A stretch of DNA of 64,000 nucleotides from NCBI GenBank assembly GCA_934141555.1, contig CAKPCK010000003.1, forward strand, positions 43,775-107,774. Reading direction: 5' to 3'. Position numbers and translations under genes: made by a program. This DNA comes from an uncultured Clostridia bacterium. GTDB lineage: Bacteria; Bacillota; Clostridia; TANB77; CAG-508. Below are positions 40,174-49,112 of this stretch, one piece after another (the stretch's first letter is position 1; the number at the start of each line of letters is the position of its first letter). The notes below the pieces were generated by a model. That model ran no database searches, had not been told where the DNA came from, and saw only the letters and a program-made list of their open reading frames with translations.

Positions 40174-41210
40174 AAATTAAAATTAAAAAAGGGCACGATG
40201 TTTAGAAATATCCAAGTATATAATGCAGAAAAGCAAGCTTGCAGAATCTTTCCTAAGATATATGGTGTAATAGATAGATCTGTTTTAGAAATACAACTCC
40301 AAACTTGAAGTAATACTGAAATGCCACCTAAACCAAGAATGAAAGAAGCAATAATTATATTTATAGAAATATTTTTTTCAGGAATATTACAAATTATATT
40401 TAGTCCATTAGTTAATTCTATAACTCCAGAAATAATTCCAGAATAAAAAGTTTGAGGAATTCTAAAAAGTTCAAATACAGGTTTCATGAAGTAACAAGAA
40501 ATGTTAAGTAAATTACTTGTTTTCAAAATAGAAAGTATAACAGAAAATAAAACAACAAAGCCACCAATCATTAAAATAGTGTTTATTGAATTTTTAATAC
40601 TATTTCCAATAACTTCTCCCAAACTAGATAATTTTATGTTTTTATTTTTTACGTTTGATGAGTCACTAATAAATTTTTCTGTATCATTTCTTTTCCAAAA
40701 ACGAAATAAAAATCCAACAGAAATAGATGCAAGTAGGTGAGTGAAAAGGAGTAAAAAACCAATAGTAGAATTTCCCAATAGACTTATTCCAACACTTCCA
40801 ATTATAAATAAAGGGCCAGAATTATTTGTAAAGCTAAGTAAACGCTCACATTCTACTTTAGAACAAATATTATTTTGTCTAAAATTAGCTGCAATTTTAG
40901 CTCCCATAGGGTAGCCACTTAAAATTCCCATAATAAAGGCAAAACTTCCTTCACCTCTAATGTTAAAAAGTGGTTTCATAAACTTATTTAATAATTTTCC
41001 TAAATAATATGTAAAGTTTGTATAAGAAAGTAATTCAGTAGCAACAAAAAAAGGAAATAAAGAAGGGACAACAGAATTTGCCCATAAAACTAAACCATTT
41101 TTGGCGGCTTTTAAATTAGAATTAGAAAAAACAACAAGACATATGGTAAAAAAAACTAATATAAAAGGTAAAATAAAATTTTTTAATTTTACTATTTTGA
41201 ATTTATACAT
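40170..41210 (-). CDS. ylbJ: Sporulation integral membrane protein YlbJ (346 aa)
   Basis: YlbJ is a multi-helix inner-membrane protein of the nucleoside-recognition (GATE) type made in the mother cell and needed for cortex formation in Bacillus. Visible here are an N-terminal helix, the conserved GLVLWANSVVPSLFPFFVAT, FAFIMGILSGYPMGAKI, and the later GVIELTNGLNII and FILGLGGISVLLQVWS motifs, with eight or more hydrophobic segments. The start at 41210 follows GGAGGTCTCTATT on the minus strand; the ATG at 41225 overlaps that RBS. Transcribed divergently from the YgjP-like gene. Confidence 0.9.
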   Translation of the reverse strand: MYKFKIVKLKNFILPFILVFFTICLVVFSNSNLKAAKNGLVLWANSVVPSLFPFFVATELLSYTNFTYYLGKLLNKFMKPLFNIRGEGSFAFIMGILSGYPMGAKIAANFRQNNICSKVECERLLSFTNNSGPLFIIGSVGISLLGNSTIGFLLLFTHLLASISVGFLFRFWKRNDTEKFISDSSNVKNKNIKLSSLGEVIGNSIKNSINTILMIGGFVVLFSVILSILKTSNLLNISCYFMKPVFELFRIPQTFYSGIISGVIELTNGLNIICNIPEKNISINIIIASFILGLGGISVLLQVWSCISKTDLSITPYILGKILQACFSALYTWIFLNIVPFFNFNL

Positions 41211-41327
41211 AATAGAGACCTCCAACTTTTAGTACAAAATATTCTTTTATAAAAATATTATGATTAAGCAACTACAGAAATGCTGAAAATTGATTAATTT
41301 AATTATCACGAAAAAATGTTCGAAAAA

Positions 41328-41356
41328 ATTTTAAAATAGTATTGACAATTTGTCAA
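41328..41356 (-). promoter_or_regulatory. Divergent promoter toward ylbJ
   Basis: On the minus strand TTGACA (41356-41351), 17-base spacer, TAAAAT (41333-41328). Its -35 is the mirror image of the plus-strand promoter's -35 within TTGACAATTTGTCAA (41342-41356). Confidence 0.65.
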
Positions 41357-41370
41357 ATAAGATATAAAAT
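41342..41370 (+). promoter_or_regulatory. Promoter of the YgjP-like gene
   Basis: TTGACA (41342-41347), 17-base spacer, TAAAAT (41365-41370). A GAACAAGAGTTC palindrome (41386-41397), resembling an SOS box core, lies just downstream of the expected start of transcription. Confidence 0.75.
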
Positions 41371-41417
41371 AGCATCAGCAAAAGCGAACAAGAGTTCAAA
41401 ACGAGGAGGAGTTTAAG

Positions 41418-42104
41418 ATGAGTATATTTGGAAAAAGAAACAATGTAATAACATACACAGTAAATAAGGCAACAAATAGAGATATGTATATAACAATTCA
41501 AAATGGTGAAGTTATTGTAAATGCACCTTGGTATTTTACGCAAAATAAAATCCAAGCAGTAGTTGAAGAAAAGAAGAATTGGATTTTAAGTAAAATAAAT
41601 GAATATCAACAACAAAGTTCAAATATGCAATCTGTAAAAATATTTGGAAAAAATTATGATTTAAAAGTTGTATATTCAAATATTGATACTCCAGAATTAA
41701 ATATAGAAGAAAATTATGAAATAAAAATAATATTGCCAAATAAATATAGAAAAATAGGAAACAAACAAATTTTAAAAATGTCAATAAATAAAATGTATGA
41801 ACAAATAGTAAAAAAAGAAATAGACAATATAATGGAAAAAATAAGATTAATGCTAGGAATTGCGCCAGAAGATTATTTTATAGAACAATTAGATGGCGAA
41901 ATAGCAAAATGTACATCAAAAAAAGAAATCATAATTTCACCTGAAATTATACAATTCAAAAGAGAAACAATTGAATATGTAATAGCGCACGAATTTTGTC
42001 ATTTAAAATATAAAACACATTGTAAAAGTTTTAATGATATAATGGAAGAAAACTTCGAAAATTACATAAGAATTGAAAATGAATTAAGTGGATATAAATT
42101 TTAA
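41418..42104 (+). CDS. YgjP-like (DUF45) M48-type metallopeptidase (228 aa)
   Basis: Family of small zinc metallopeptidases related to SprT/M48 proteins. The zinc site is HEFCHLKYKTHCKSF near residue 195: HExxH followed by a third His. The N-terminal half has the characteristic beta strands and the helix around FTQNKIQAVVEEKKNWILSK. Length is normal for YgjP/DUF45. The cellular substrate is unknown; some relatives accompany restriction or DNA-repair genes. RBS GAGGAGG. Single gene with its own promoter and terminator. Confidence 0.88.
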   Translation: MSIFGKRNNVITYTVNKATNRDMYITIQNGEVIVNAPWYFTQNKIQAVVEEKKNWILSKINEYQQQSSNMQSVKIFGKNYDLKVVYSNIDTPELNIEENYEIKIILPNKYRKIGNKQILKMSINKMYEQIVKKEIDNIMEKIRLMLGIAPEDYFIEQLDGEIAKCTSKKEIIISPEIIQFKRETIEYVIAHEFCHLKYKTHCKSFNDIMEENFENYIRIENELSGYKF

Positions 42105-42121
42105 AATTATATCCACTTTTT
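42086..42121 (+). terminator. Intrinsic terminator overlapping the gene end
   Basis: AAGTGGATATAA (42086-42097), loop holding the stop codon, TTATATCCACTT (42107-42118), then TTT. Confidence 0.88.
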
Positions 42122-42159
42122 AGAACATTGATAATTGTATAAAAAATGTCTATTAGTTA

Positions 42160-42188
42160 TTGCAAATTAAAATTAATTGTGCTAATAT
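42160..42188 (+). promoter_or_regulatory. tRNA-Gln promoter
   Basis: TTGCAA (42160-42165), 17-base spacer, TAATAT (42183-42188) with upstream TG, 21 bases before the tRNA. Confidence 0.6.
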
Positions 42189-42208
42189 AAGTATGAATTA
42201 ATTCATAT

Positions 42209-42283
42209 TGGGGCATCGCCAAGCGGTAAGGCATCGGACTCTGACTCCGACATTCCTGTGTTCGAATCACAGTGCCCCAGCCA
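42209..42283 (+). tRNA. tRNA-Gln (anticodon CUG)
   Basis: The cloverleaf folds cleanly: acceptor TGGGGCA/TGCCCCA with discriminator G and encoded CCA, D stem GCC/GGC, anticodon stem TCGGA/TCCGA with loop CTCTGAC (anticodon CTG at 42241-42243), and T arm CTGTG-TTCGAAT-CACAG. It reads the CAG codon, which is rare in this AT-rich DNA; the usual UUG-anticodon tRNA must lie elsewhere. It has its own promoter and no terminator before the cyclophilin gene 39 bases later. Confidence 0.96.
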
Positions 42284-42321
42284 AAATAAATTTTTAAAGA
42301 TTTATTGGAGGTGAGAACATA

Positions 42322-42942
42322 ATGAAAAAAAGGTATATAATTATAGGAATAATAATTGGAATTATAATAATAGGAGGAATTATTGCAATGACAATAAATA
42401 ATTCAAAAAAAGAAAATATAAATCAAGATGAAGATAAATATTCAAAAGGAACACATCATGCACAAATAACAATAAAAGATTATGGAACAATAAATGTAGA
42501 ATTATATGCAGATATTGCACCAATTACAGTTGCAAATTTTGCAAAATTGGTAAATGAAGGTTTTTATAATGGATTAACATTTCATAGAATCATATCAGGA
42601 TTTATGATCCAAGGTGGAGACCCAAATGGCAATGGAACTGGTGGAAGTGATGAAAATATAAAAGGTGAATTTGCACAAAATGGTGTAAAAAATACACTTT
42701 CTCATACTAGAGGTGTAATTTCAATGGCAAGATCAATGGCTTATAATAGTGCTAGTTCACAATTTTTTATAATGCATAAAGATTATACTGGATTAGATGG
42801 AGCATATGCTGCATTTGGTAAAGTAACAAGTGGAATTGAAATTGTAGACAAAATATGTGAAGATGTAAAAGTAGAAGATGATAATGGTACAGTATTAAAA
42901 GAAAATCAACCAGTTATAGAAAAAATAGAAATGATAGATTAA
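42322..42942 (+). CDS. Cyclophilin-type peptidyl-prolyl isomerase, membrane-anchored (206 aa)
   Basis: Catalyses cis-trans isomerisation of Xaa-Pro bonds, here probably in proteins outside the membrane. An N-terminal helix (IIIGIIIGIIIIGGIIAM) acts as signal anchor; no lipobox Cys. The cyclophilin domain (about 48-206) has LTFHRIISGFMIQGGDPNG with the catalytic Arg, GVISMARSMAYNSASSQFFI and AAFGKVTSGIEIVDKI. RBS GGAGGTGAG. It is followed by a second membrane-anchored protein in the same direction. Confidence 0.93.
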   Translation: MKKRYIIIGIIIGIIIIGGIIAMTINNSKKENINQDEDKYSKGTHHAQITIKDYGTINVELYADIAPITVANFAKLVNEGFYNGLTFHRIISGFMIQGGDPNGNGTGGSDENIKGEFAQNGVKNTLSHTRGVISMARSMAYNSASSQFFIMHKDYTGLDGAYAAFGKVTSGIEIVDKICEDVKVEDDNGTVLKENQPVIEKIEMID

Positions 42943-42978
42943 AAAAATATACGCAAAAGAAAATTTGGAGGAAATAAA

Positions 42979-43653
42979 ATGGAAGAAAAGAAAACATTAA
43001 AAATAAATGTATTAACAATTAGCTTATTGTTAGTAATTATAATATTAATAGGGTATATATGTATTGAAAAAATAAATTCAAAACGAAAAATAGAAGATTT
43101 AGAAAATAAAATAAATACAATATCTCAAACATTTACATTTAGCACAAATGCAAAAGATTCAAATGTATCAAATAGTGATGAAAAAATAGAATTTTCTAAT
43201 ACAGAAATAAAAAAAGCCATATCTGATTATTTAAATATATTTGTTGGATGGGGCTCTACAGATGAAATATTATGTGATTTAGGATTAATGAAAAATGGTG
43301 AATATAATAATATAAATGTAACAGATGATAATTATAAAAAGACTAATATTAAATATTCTGATTTTGAAAATACAATAGAAAAATATATGACAAAAGAATG
43401 GTTTGAAAAAATTAATGCTCAAAGAGAAAACAAATTATTTAAAAATATTGATGGAATATTATATTATAATGATGTAGGCTTAACAGGAACAGAATATGTT
43501 ATAGAAAAAGTTGAAATAAAAGGAGATTATTCAGATAAGAGTTATATAGCTACAGGATATTCAAAAAATATAGATGACTCCAAAAATGAAGAAGTAATTG
43601 AATTCCATATAGAAGATAATAATGGAAGATGTGTTATATCATATTGTGATTAA
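42979..43653 (+). CDS. Unknown membrane-anchored extracytoplasmic protein (224 aa)
   Basis: Not recognised. A hydrophobic helix (VLTISLLLVIIILIGYICIE, residues about 11-30) is followed by a short coiled-coil stretch (KRKIEDLENKINTISQ) and a soluble domain of mixed alpha/beta with YMTKEWFEKI, ILYYNDVGLTGTEYVIEKVE and an acidic end. The NTF2/IseA-like feel of the last part is only an impression. It follows the cyclophilin by 36 bases and shares its orientation; both are likely extracytoplasmic. A terminator follows. Confidence 0.7.
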   Translation: MEEKKTLKINVLTISLLLVIIILIGYICIEKINSKRKIEDLENKINTISQTFTFSTNAKDSNVSNSDEKIEFSNTEIKKAISDYLNIFVGWGSTDEILCDLGLMKNGEYNNINVTDDNYKKTNIKYSDFENTIEKYMTKEWFEKINAQRENKLFKNIDGILYYNDVGLTGTEYVIEKVEIKGDYSDKSYIATGYSKNIDDSKNEEVIEFHIEDNNGRCVISYCD

Positions 43654-43660
43654 AAAAATC

Positions 43661-43713
43661 AAAAAATACTTATAAATAGTTCTTAAATTGAAATATTTAT
43701 GAGTATTTTTTTA
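43661..43713 (+). terminator. Intrinsic terminator
   Basis: AAAAAATACTTATAAATA (43661-43678) pairs with TATTTATGAGTATTTTTT (43694-43711). Confidence 0.85.
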
Positions 43714-43800
43714 AATCAAAAGCCTTGTAAAAATAATATATTTAGTGTACAATAATCATGGAAAAAAATAAATATAAATAATATAAAATAAGTCAGAAAG

Positions 43801-43849
43801 AAAGGAGAAATTCGTATAATAAAATAAATTATACGAGTAAAACAAAATG
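43801..43849 (+). promoter_or_regulatory. Ribosome binding site separated from the start codon by a hairpin (FemA/X-like gene)
   Basis: AAAGGAG (43801-43807) is a strong Shine-Dalgarno but lies 39 bases from the ATG at 43847. Between them ATTCGTATAAT (43810-43820) pairs with ATTATACGAGT (43828-43838) with loop AAAATAA and one G-U pair. Folding leaves 2 + 8 = 10 unpaired bases, a normal spacing. No other start with a good RBS is available. Same design as at 49873-49915. Confidence 0.7.
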
Positions 43850-44902
43850 AGAATAGTAACAGATGAGAAAGATAGACAAGCATATAAAGAATTTTTAGAA
43901 AAACATGAAAGGTGTAATTTTCAACAATCACCAGAATGGGCAAAAGTAAAAGGAAATTGGATAAATGAAATAGTATTAGCAGAAGATGAAAGCGGAAAAA
44001 TAATTGGAGCAGTAAGTATTTTAATAAGAAAAATACCTATATTTGGAAACATAATGTATTCGTCAAGAGGACCCACATGTGATATACATGATATATCTGT
44101 AATGAAACAACTAACAGACGGAATCAAGGAATTAGCAAAAAAGTATAAAGCAATTGTATATAAAGCAGAACCAGATATTTTAAGTAGTGATGAAGAATAT
44201 AGAAAGATAGTAACAAGTTTAGGATATAAAATAAAAGATGATGCTAAAAATTTTAGAGAAGAAATTCAACCAAGATATGTATTTAGACTAGATATAAAAA
44301 ATAAAACAGAAGACGAAATTTTTGCAGGATTTCATTCAAAAACAAGATATAATGTACGTTTAGCAATAAAAAAAGGTGTTGAAGTAAAAGAAGGAACAAG
44401 AGAAGACTTAAAAGATTTTCATAAAATAATGGTTGAAACAGGAGCAAGAGATGGATTTATAATAAGGCCATTATCATATTTTGAGAAAATGTATGATGAA
44501 ATGGCTCCAGAACATATGAAATTATTAATGGCATATCATGATGGAAAGCCAATATCAGGAGTAATACCAATTTTTTATGGTAATAAAACATGGTATTTAT
44601 ATGGAGCTAGTAGTAATGAACATAGAAATTTAATGCCAAATTATTTATTACAATGGGAAATGATAAAGATGGCTATAGCAAGAAAAGATGATGTATATGA
44701 CTTTAGAGGTGTTTCAGGAGTTGTAGACGAAAATCACCCACAATATGGATTATATAGATTTAAAAAAGGATTTGGAGCAACATTTACAGAATTTGTAGGA
44801 GAAGTTTATATCCCATTTAAGCCATTTACTTATTCTTTATATAAATTTTCAGAAAAGACATTCAGAAATTTAAGAGGATTAAAAACAAGATTAAAAAAAT
44901 AA
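43847..44902 (+). CDS. FemA/FemX-like peptidoglycan bridge aminoacyltransferase (351 aa)
   Basis: Fem-type transferases add amino acids from aminoacyl-tRNA to the lipid II stem peptide, building the interpeptide bridge at the inner face of the membrane. The double GNAT-like architecture is seen: NFQQSPEWAKVKGNW at the start, then the characteristic FAGFHSKTRYNVRLAIKKG motif, DFHKIMVETGARDGF, and the C-terminal WYLYGASSNEHRNLMPNYLL and YRFKKGFGATFTEFVGE. Length matches FemX-like enzymes without the long coiled-coil insert. The translation start is unusual, with a hairpin between SD and ATG. Alanine racemase follows by 34 bases, a matching cell-wall role. Confidence 0.9.
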   Translation: MRIVTDEKDRQAYKEFLEKHERCNFQQSPEWAKVKGNWINEIVLAEDESGKIIGAVSILIRKIPIFGNIMYSSRGPTCDIHDISVMKQLTDGIKELAKKYKAIVYKAEPDILSSDEEYRKIVTSLGYKIKDDAKNFREEIQPRYVFRLDIKNKTEDEIFAGFHSKTRYNVRLAIKKGVEVKEGTREDLKDFHKIMVETGARDGFIIRPLSYFEKMYDEMAPEHMKLLMAYHDGKPISGVIPIFYGNKTWYLYGASSNEHRNLMPNYLLQWEMIKMAIARKDDVYDFRGVSGVVDENHPQYGLYRFKKGFGATFTEFVGEVYIPFKPFTYSLYKFSEKTFRNLRGLKTRLKK

Positions 44903-44936
44903 AAGGTGCAATTAATAATCGAGAGGAAGAAAAATA

Positions 44937-46052
44937 TTGAAAGAGCTATTAGTAGAAAAAAGTAAAATAAAAAACAATTTAAAAATAATTAATAATATAA
45001 TAAATAAAAATGGAAAAAATGATAATGGAGATAAAGTAAAATTAATAGCAGTTGTAAAAGGAAATGGATATGGATTAGATTTAGTTCAATACTCAAAATT
45101 TCTTGCCGATAATGGTGTAAAAATGTTTGCAGTTGCAACAGTTGAGGAAGCTTTAGAATTAAGAAAAGGTGGAATAAGAGAAGATATATTAATGATGTCA
45201 TCTACAGCCGTAAAAGAAGATATTCAAAAAATGTTGGATAAAAGTATTATTTTAACAATAGGATCTAAAGAAGCAGGAGATGCAGTAAATGAATTAGCAC
45301 AAAATAAAAAAGCAAGAGTTCATCTAAAAATAGATACTGGATTTGGAAGATATGGATTTATATATACTGAAAAAGAAAAAATGGTAGAAAATATTAAACA
45401 GTGGAATAATATACAAATAGAAGGAACATTTTCACACCTTTCATTAGCGTTTTTTGGGAATGGAAAAGAAGCACAAGAACAATTTAGTAGATTTATAGAT
45501 TGTGTAGCAGTATTGAAAAAAGAAAAAATTGATACAGGAATGCTACATATATGTAATTCATCTGCATTTCTTAAATTTACAAATATGTATTTAAATGCAG
45601 TAAGGATAGGGTCTGCTCTTTTAGGAAGATTATCAATTCCAAACACTTGGGGATTTCAAAGAGTTGGAATATTAAAATCTAATGTTGCAGAAATAAAAAC
45701 ATTACCTAAAGGATATAACATAGGATATTCAAATTCATATCACACAAAAAAAGAAACAAAAGTTGCTATAGTTCCATGTGGATATGCAGATGGATTTAAT
45801 GTAATAGTTGATAAAGATATGTTTAGAAAGAGAGATAAAATAAGATATATAGTAAGAGATATAAAAAATGCATTTAAGAAGCAACAAATTTTTGTAAAAA
45901 TAAATGGAGAAAAGTTTAAAGTTCTTGGAAGACTTGGAATGTTTCATGTAACAGTTGATATAACTGAAAAAGATATTAACATTGGAGATGAAGTAATGTT
46001 TGAGGTAAGTCCAATGTTAGTAGATAGTAAGATTGAAAGAAAATATATTTAA
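44937..46052 (+). CDS. alr: Alanine racemase (371 aa)
   Basis: PLP enzyme making D-alanine for peptidoglycan. The PLP Lys lies in LIAVVKGNGYGLD near residue 41; the opposing catalytic Tyr is in IGYSNSYHTKKETKVAIVPC and CGYADGFN follows as in the family. The two-domain layout, TIM barrel then beta domain, is complete and length is normal. The start is a TTG at 44937 with GAGAGGAAGAAAA before it. It sits in a cell-envelope pair with the FemA/X-like gene upstream. Confidence 0.93.
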   Translation: MKELLVEKSKIKNNLKIINNIINKNGKNDNGDKVKLIAVVKGNGYGLDLVQYSKFLADNGVKMFAVATVEEALELRKGGIREDILMMSSTAVKEDIQKMLDKSIILTIGSKEAGDAVNELAQNKKARVHLKIDTGFGRYGFIYTEKEKMVENIKQWNNIQIEGTFSHLSLAFFGNGKEAQEQFSRFIDCVAVLKKEKIDTGMLHICNSSAFLKFTNMYLNAVRIGSALLGRLSIPNTWGFQRVGILKSNVAEIKTLPKGYNIGYSNSYHTKKETKVAIVPCGYADGFNVIVDKDMFRKRDKIRYIVRDIKNAFKKQQIFVKINGEKFKVLGRLGMFHVTVDITEKDINIGDEVMFEVSPMLVDSKIERKYI

Positions 46053-46087
46053 TCATAAATATATTTTGCAAAAAGGAGTTTATAAAA

Positions 46088-47161
46088 ATGGAAGAAAAAG
46101 AAGATGAAAAATATCGAGTAGTTAATATTAACTTTTTCAAAAAAGTATGGTATTCAATAACAAAATTTGAAAAATATCCAGAAATGGCAACAGAAGGTTT
46201 TGGAAGAGCATTGAAATACTTAGTTACAATGTGTGCATTTATAACAGTATTTATGACAATTAGTTCATTTATCGAAATGAAAAAACTAGTATTTAATTTA
46301 TCAGAATATATAGAGCAAAATATTCCAGAATTTTCTTATGAAGATGGTAAAATTCAGATGGATACAGAAGAACCAATAACAATTGATAAGATTCAATATG
46401 ATGGAATAAATAGAATTATTATAAATCCATTATTAGAAAATGATGAAGAAAAAGAAAAATTTGAAGCAGAAAATGATGCAACAGGAGTTACAATATATTT
46501 CTTTAAAAATCAAATTGTAATGAGAACAAAATCTGAAAATACAGATACTAAAATAAGTCCATATACATATAAGGATTTTGTTCAAAATTATGCTGGAAAT
46601 GATGTAAAAGCATTTGAAAAAACACAGTTAATAGAATATATGCGTAGTTCTAAAATGAATAATTTTTATGGAAAATATATGGTTTCATCATTTATTTCAC
46701 TATTATTAGTAGAAATTATTGTTGTATTAACAGATGCATTGCAACTTGCTATATTTGGATGGCTAACAACGATAATAACAAAAATTAGGATAAGATTTGT
46801 TGCAATTTACAATATGGCTGTATATGCCTTAACATTACCAATGATATTAAATATTATATATATTATTGTAAACTATTTTACGACATTTACTATAAGTTAT
46901 TTCCAAGTTGCATATATAACAATTGCATATATTTATTTAGCAGCAGTAATTTTCTTGTTAAAAGATGATTTATTAAAAAAATTGGAAGAAGTAGAAAGAA
47001 TAAAAAAAGAACAAGAAAAAGTAAGAGAAGAAATAAAAGAGCAAGAAGAAAATAAAGAGCCTGAATCTAAAGAAGGAAAAGAACCAAAAGATGAAGAAAA
47101 AGATGATGATGAAAATAAGGATACTCCTAGTGATCAAGAACCAGATGGTTCTGAAGCATAA
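46088..47161 (+). CDS. DUF1189-like membrane protein (357 aa)
   Basis: The protein starts with a cytoplasmic NFFKKVWYSITKFEKYPEMA motif typical of DUF1189, followed by a membrane helix (YLVTMCAFITVFMTISSFIE), a large extracytoplasmic domain (about 60-200) with DKIQYDGINRIIINPLLEN, then four hydrophobic segments, and finally a long charged cytoplasmic tail rich in Glu/Lys/Asp. The family has a conserved layout but no known function; relatives have been linked to maltodextrin operons or cell-wall genes. It lies between alr and ftsH with an AAAAGGAG RBS. Confidence 0.75.
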   Translation: MEEKEDEKYRVVNINFFKKVWYSITKFEKYPEMATEGFGRALKYLVTMCAFITVFMTISSFIEMKKLVFNLSEYIEQNIPEFSYEDGKIQMDTEEPITIDKIQYDGINRIIINPLLENDEEKEKFEAENDATGVTIYFFKNQIVMRTKSENTDTKISPYTYKDFVQNYAGNDVKAFEKTQLIEYMRSSKMNNFYGKYMVSSFISLLLVEIIVVLTDALQLAIFGWLTTIITKIRIRFVAIYNMAVYALTLPMILNIIYIIVNYFTTFTISYFQVAYITIAYIYLAAVIFLLKDDLLKKLEEVERIKKEQEKVREEIKEQEENKEPESKEGKEPKDEEKDDDENKDTPSDQEPDGSEA

Positions 47162-47281
47162 TATTATATAGTACGGAATTTTAGAAATGGTTATGAGGTT
47201 AAAAAATAATTACAATTTTTGCTGTGTCAAATTTAATTCTTTTTCAACCTGACTTATTGCTTAAGAAAGGAAGAGTAATAT

Positions 47282-49093
47282 ATGAAAAAAGACAAGAAAA
47301 AGGAAGAAACAAAAAAATCAGATATTATAAAATTAGTAATATTAACAATTTTATTAATTGCTTTAATTGTTGTGTCAGTAGTATTAATAATAAAACAACA
47401 AAAAAATGATGCTGAACAAGATGATAAGGTTCTTGCATATACAGAATTGTTAAAAGAAATTCAAAATAGAAATGTAGAAAAAATTGAAATGACAGTTGGA
47501 AGTACAACATTAAAAGTAAAATTAAAAAGTGAAGAAGAAGATAAAAAAGCAATAATACCAAATACCCAAGTATTTATGGAATTAATTCAAAGTCAAACAC
47601 TTGATGGAAATGAAATAAAATTAGAGCAAAAAACCAAAAGCATAATTTCTCAAATACCATCATATTTCATTTCTTTATTACCAACTGCAATAATGGTAGC
47701 ATTATTTATAATGATTTATAAAATGCAAGGTTTAGGTGATAAAGGTCAAGTTTATGAAGAAACAGAAAGAAAAACTAAAGTTACATTTGATGATATTGCT
47801 GGTTTAGATGAAGAGAAAGCAGAATTAAAAGAAATTGTGGAATTTTTAAAAGAGCCAAAAAGATTTACTGAAATGGGAGCAAAAATTCCAAAAGGAGTTT
47901 TATTATATGGAAAGCCAGGAACAGGAAAAACATTAATAGCTAAAGCAATTGCTGGAGAAGCAGATGTTCCATTTATATCAATGAGTGGATCAGAATTTAT
48001 TGAAATGTTTGCAGGTTTGGGAGCTTCAAGAGTTAGAAAATTATTTGAAAAAGCAAGAAAAATTTCACCATGTATAGTTTTTATTGATGAAATAGATGCA
48101 ATTGGTTCAAGAAGAACAAGTAACAGTGGGGCTGAAACAGAAAATAATCAAACATTAAATCAGTTATTAGTTGAAATGGATGGTTTTTCATCAGAAGAAA
48201 CAATTATAGTTTTAGCAGCAACAAATAGACCTGAAATGCTTGATAAAGCATTATTAAGACCAGGAAGATTCGATAGACAAATAACAATTCCTACACCAGA
48301 TATAACAGGAAGAGAAGCAATTTTAAAAATACATTCAAAGGACAAAAAATTAGCTAATGATGTGTCATTACACAGTATTGCTGAAGATACAGCAGGATTT
48401 ACAGGAGCTGAACTTGCTAATATTTTAAATGAAGCGGCAATAATTGCAACTAAAAATCAACATAAATCAATAACAAATGATGATTTAGATGAAGCAGTAA
48501 AAAAAGTTACAGTAGGATTAGAAAAAACAAGTAGAAAAATTTCAGACAAAGATAAAAAATTAACTGCATATCATGAAGCTGGACATGCAATTGTAAGCCA
48601 ATTCCTACCAACACAAACAGCAGTAAAAGAAATATCAATTGTTCCAAGAGGTGTAGCTGGTGGATATACAATGTATAAATCTGATGAAGATAAAGCATTT
48701 ATTTCCAAAACAGAAATGGAAGAAAAGCTAATAGCTTTACTTGGGGGAAGAGCAGCTGAAAAGATAGTTTTAGATGATATTTCAACAGGAGCAAGTAATG
48801 ATATAGAAGTAGCAACAGAAATTGCTAAAAATATGATTACTGTATATGGAATGAGTGATGTTGTTGGTCCAATATGCTTAAAGAGCAGTGATGGAAATTA
48901 TGAATATCAATTATTAGGCAATAATATGGAAGACGTAATTGGACAAGAGGTAAAGAAATTGATTGATACGGCATATAAAAGTGCTCAACAAATTTTGTTA
49001 CAAAATATGGATCTATTACATGCAATTGCAGCAGAATTAATAGCAAAAGAAAAGATAAATGAAGAAGAATTTAATAAATTCTTTATGCAATAA
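47282..49093 (+). CDS. ftsH: ATP-dependent zinc metalloprotease FtsH (603 aa)
   Basis: Membrane-bound hexameric AAA+ protease that degrades unneeded membrane and regulatory proteins. TM1 (LVILTILLIALIVVSVVLII), a short extracytoplasmic domain, TM2 (SLLPTAIMVALFIMIYKM), then the AAA+ domain: Walker A GKPGTGKT, pore loop FIEMFAGLGASRVR, Walker B IVFIDEIDAIG, SRH ending ALLRPGRFDRQ. The M41 domain has AYHEAGHAIV and Asp in STGASNDIEVAT. The pore aromatic is kept, in contrast to the short paralogue at 38768. Start after AAGGAAGAG. Confidence 0.96.
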   Translation: MKKDKKKEETKKSDIIKLVILTILLIALIVVSVVLIIKQQKNDAEQDDKVLAYTELLKEIQNRNVEKIEMTVGSTTLKVKLKSEEEDKKAIIPNTQVFMELIQSQTLDGNEIKLEQKTKSIISQIPSYFISLLPTAIMVALFIMIYKMQGLGDKGQVYEETERKTKVTFDDIAGLDEEKAELKEIVEFLKEPKRFTEMGAKIPKGVLLYGKPGTGKTLIAKAIAGEADVPFISMSGSEFIEMFAGLGASRVRKLFEKARKISPCIVFIDEIDAIGSRRTSNSGAETENNQTLNQLLVEMDGFSSEETIIVLAATNRPEMLDKALLRPGRFDRQITIPTPDITGREAILKIHSKDKKLANDVSLHSIAEDTAGFTGAELANILNEAAIIATKNQHKSITNDDLDEAVKKVTVGLEKTSRKISDKDKKLTAYHEAGHAIVSQFLPTQTAVKEISIVPRGVAGGYTMYKSDEDKAFISKTEMEEKLIALLGGRAAEKIVLDDISTGASNDIEVATEIAKNMITVYGMSDVVGPICLKSSDGNYEYQLLGNNMEDVIGQEVKKLIDTAYKSAQQILLQNMDLLHAIAAELIAKEKINEEEFNKFFMQ

Positions 49094-49112
49094 TTAATAA
49101 AAAGGAGAACAA

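Noticed and set aside
47162..47281. Promoter for ftsH in the 120-base gap
   Set aside because: No -35/-10 pair with good spacing; read-through from the DUF1189 gene or an unrecognised promoter is equally possible.
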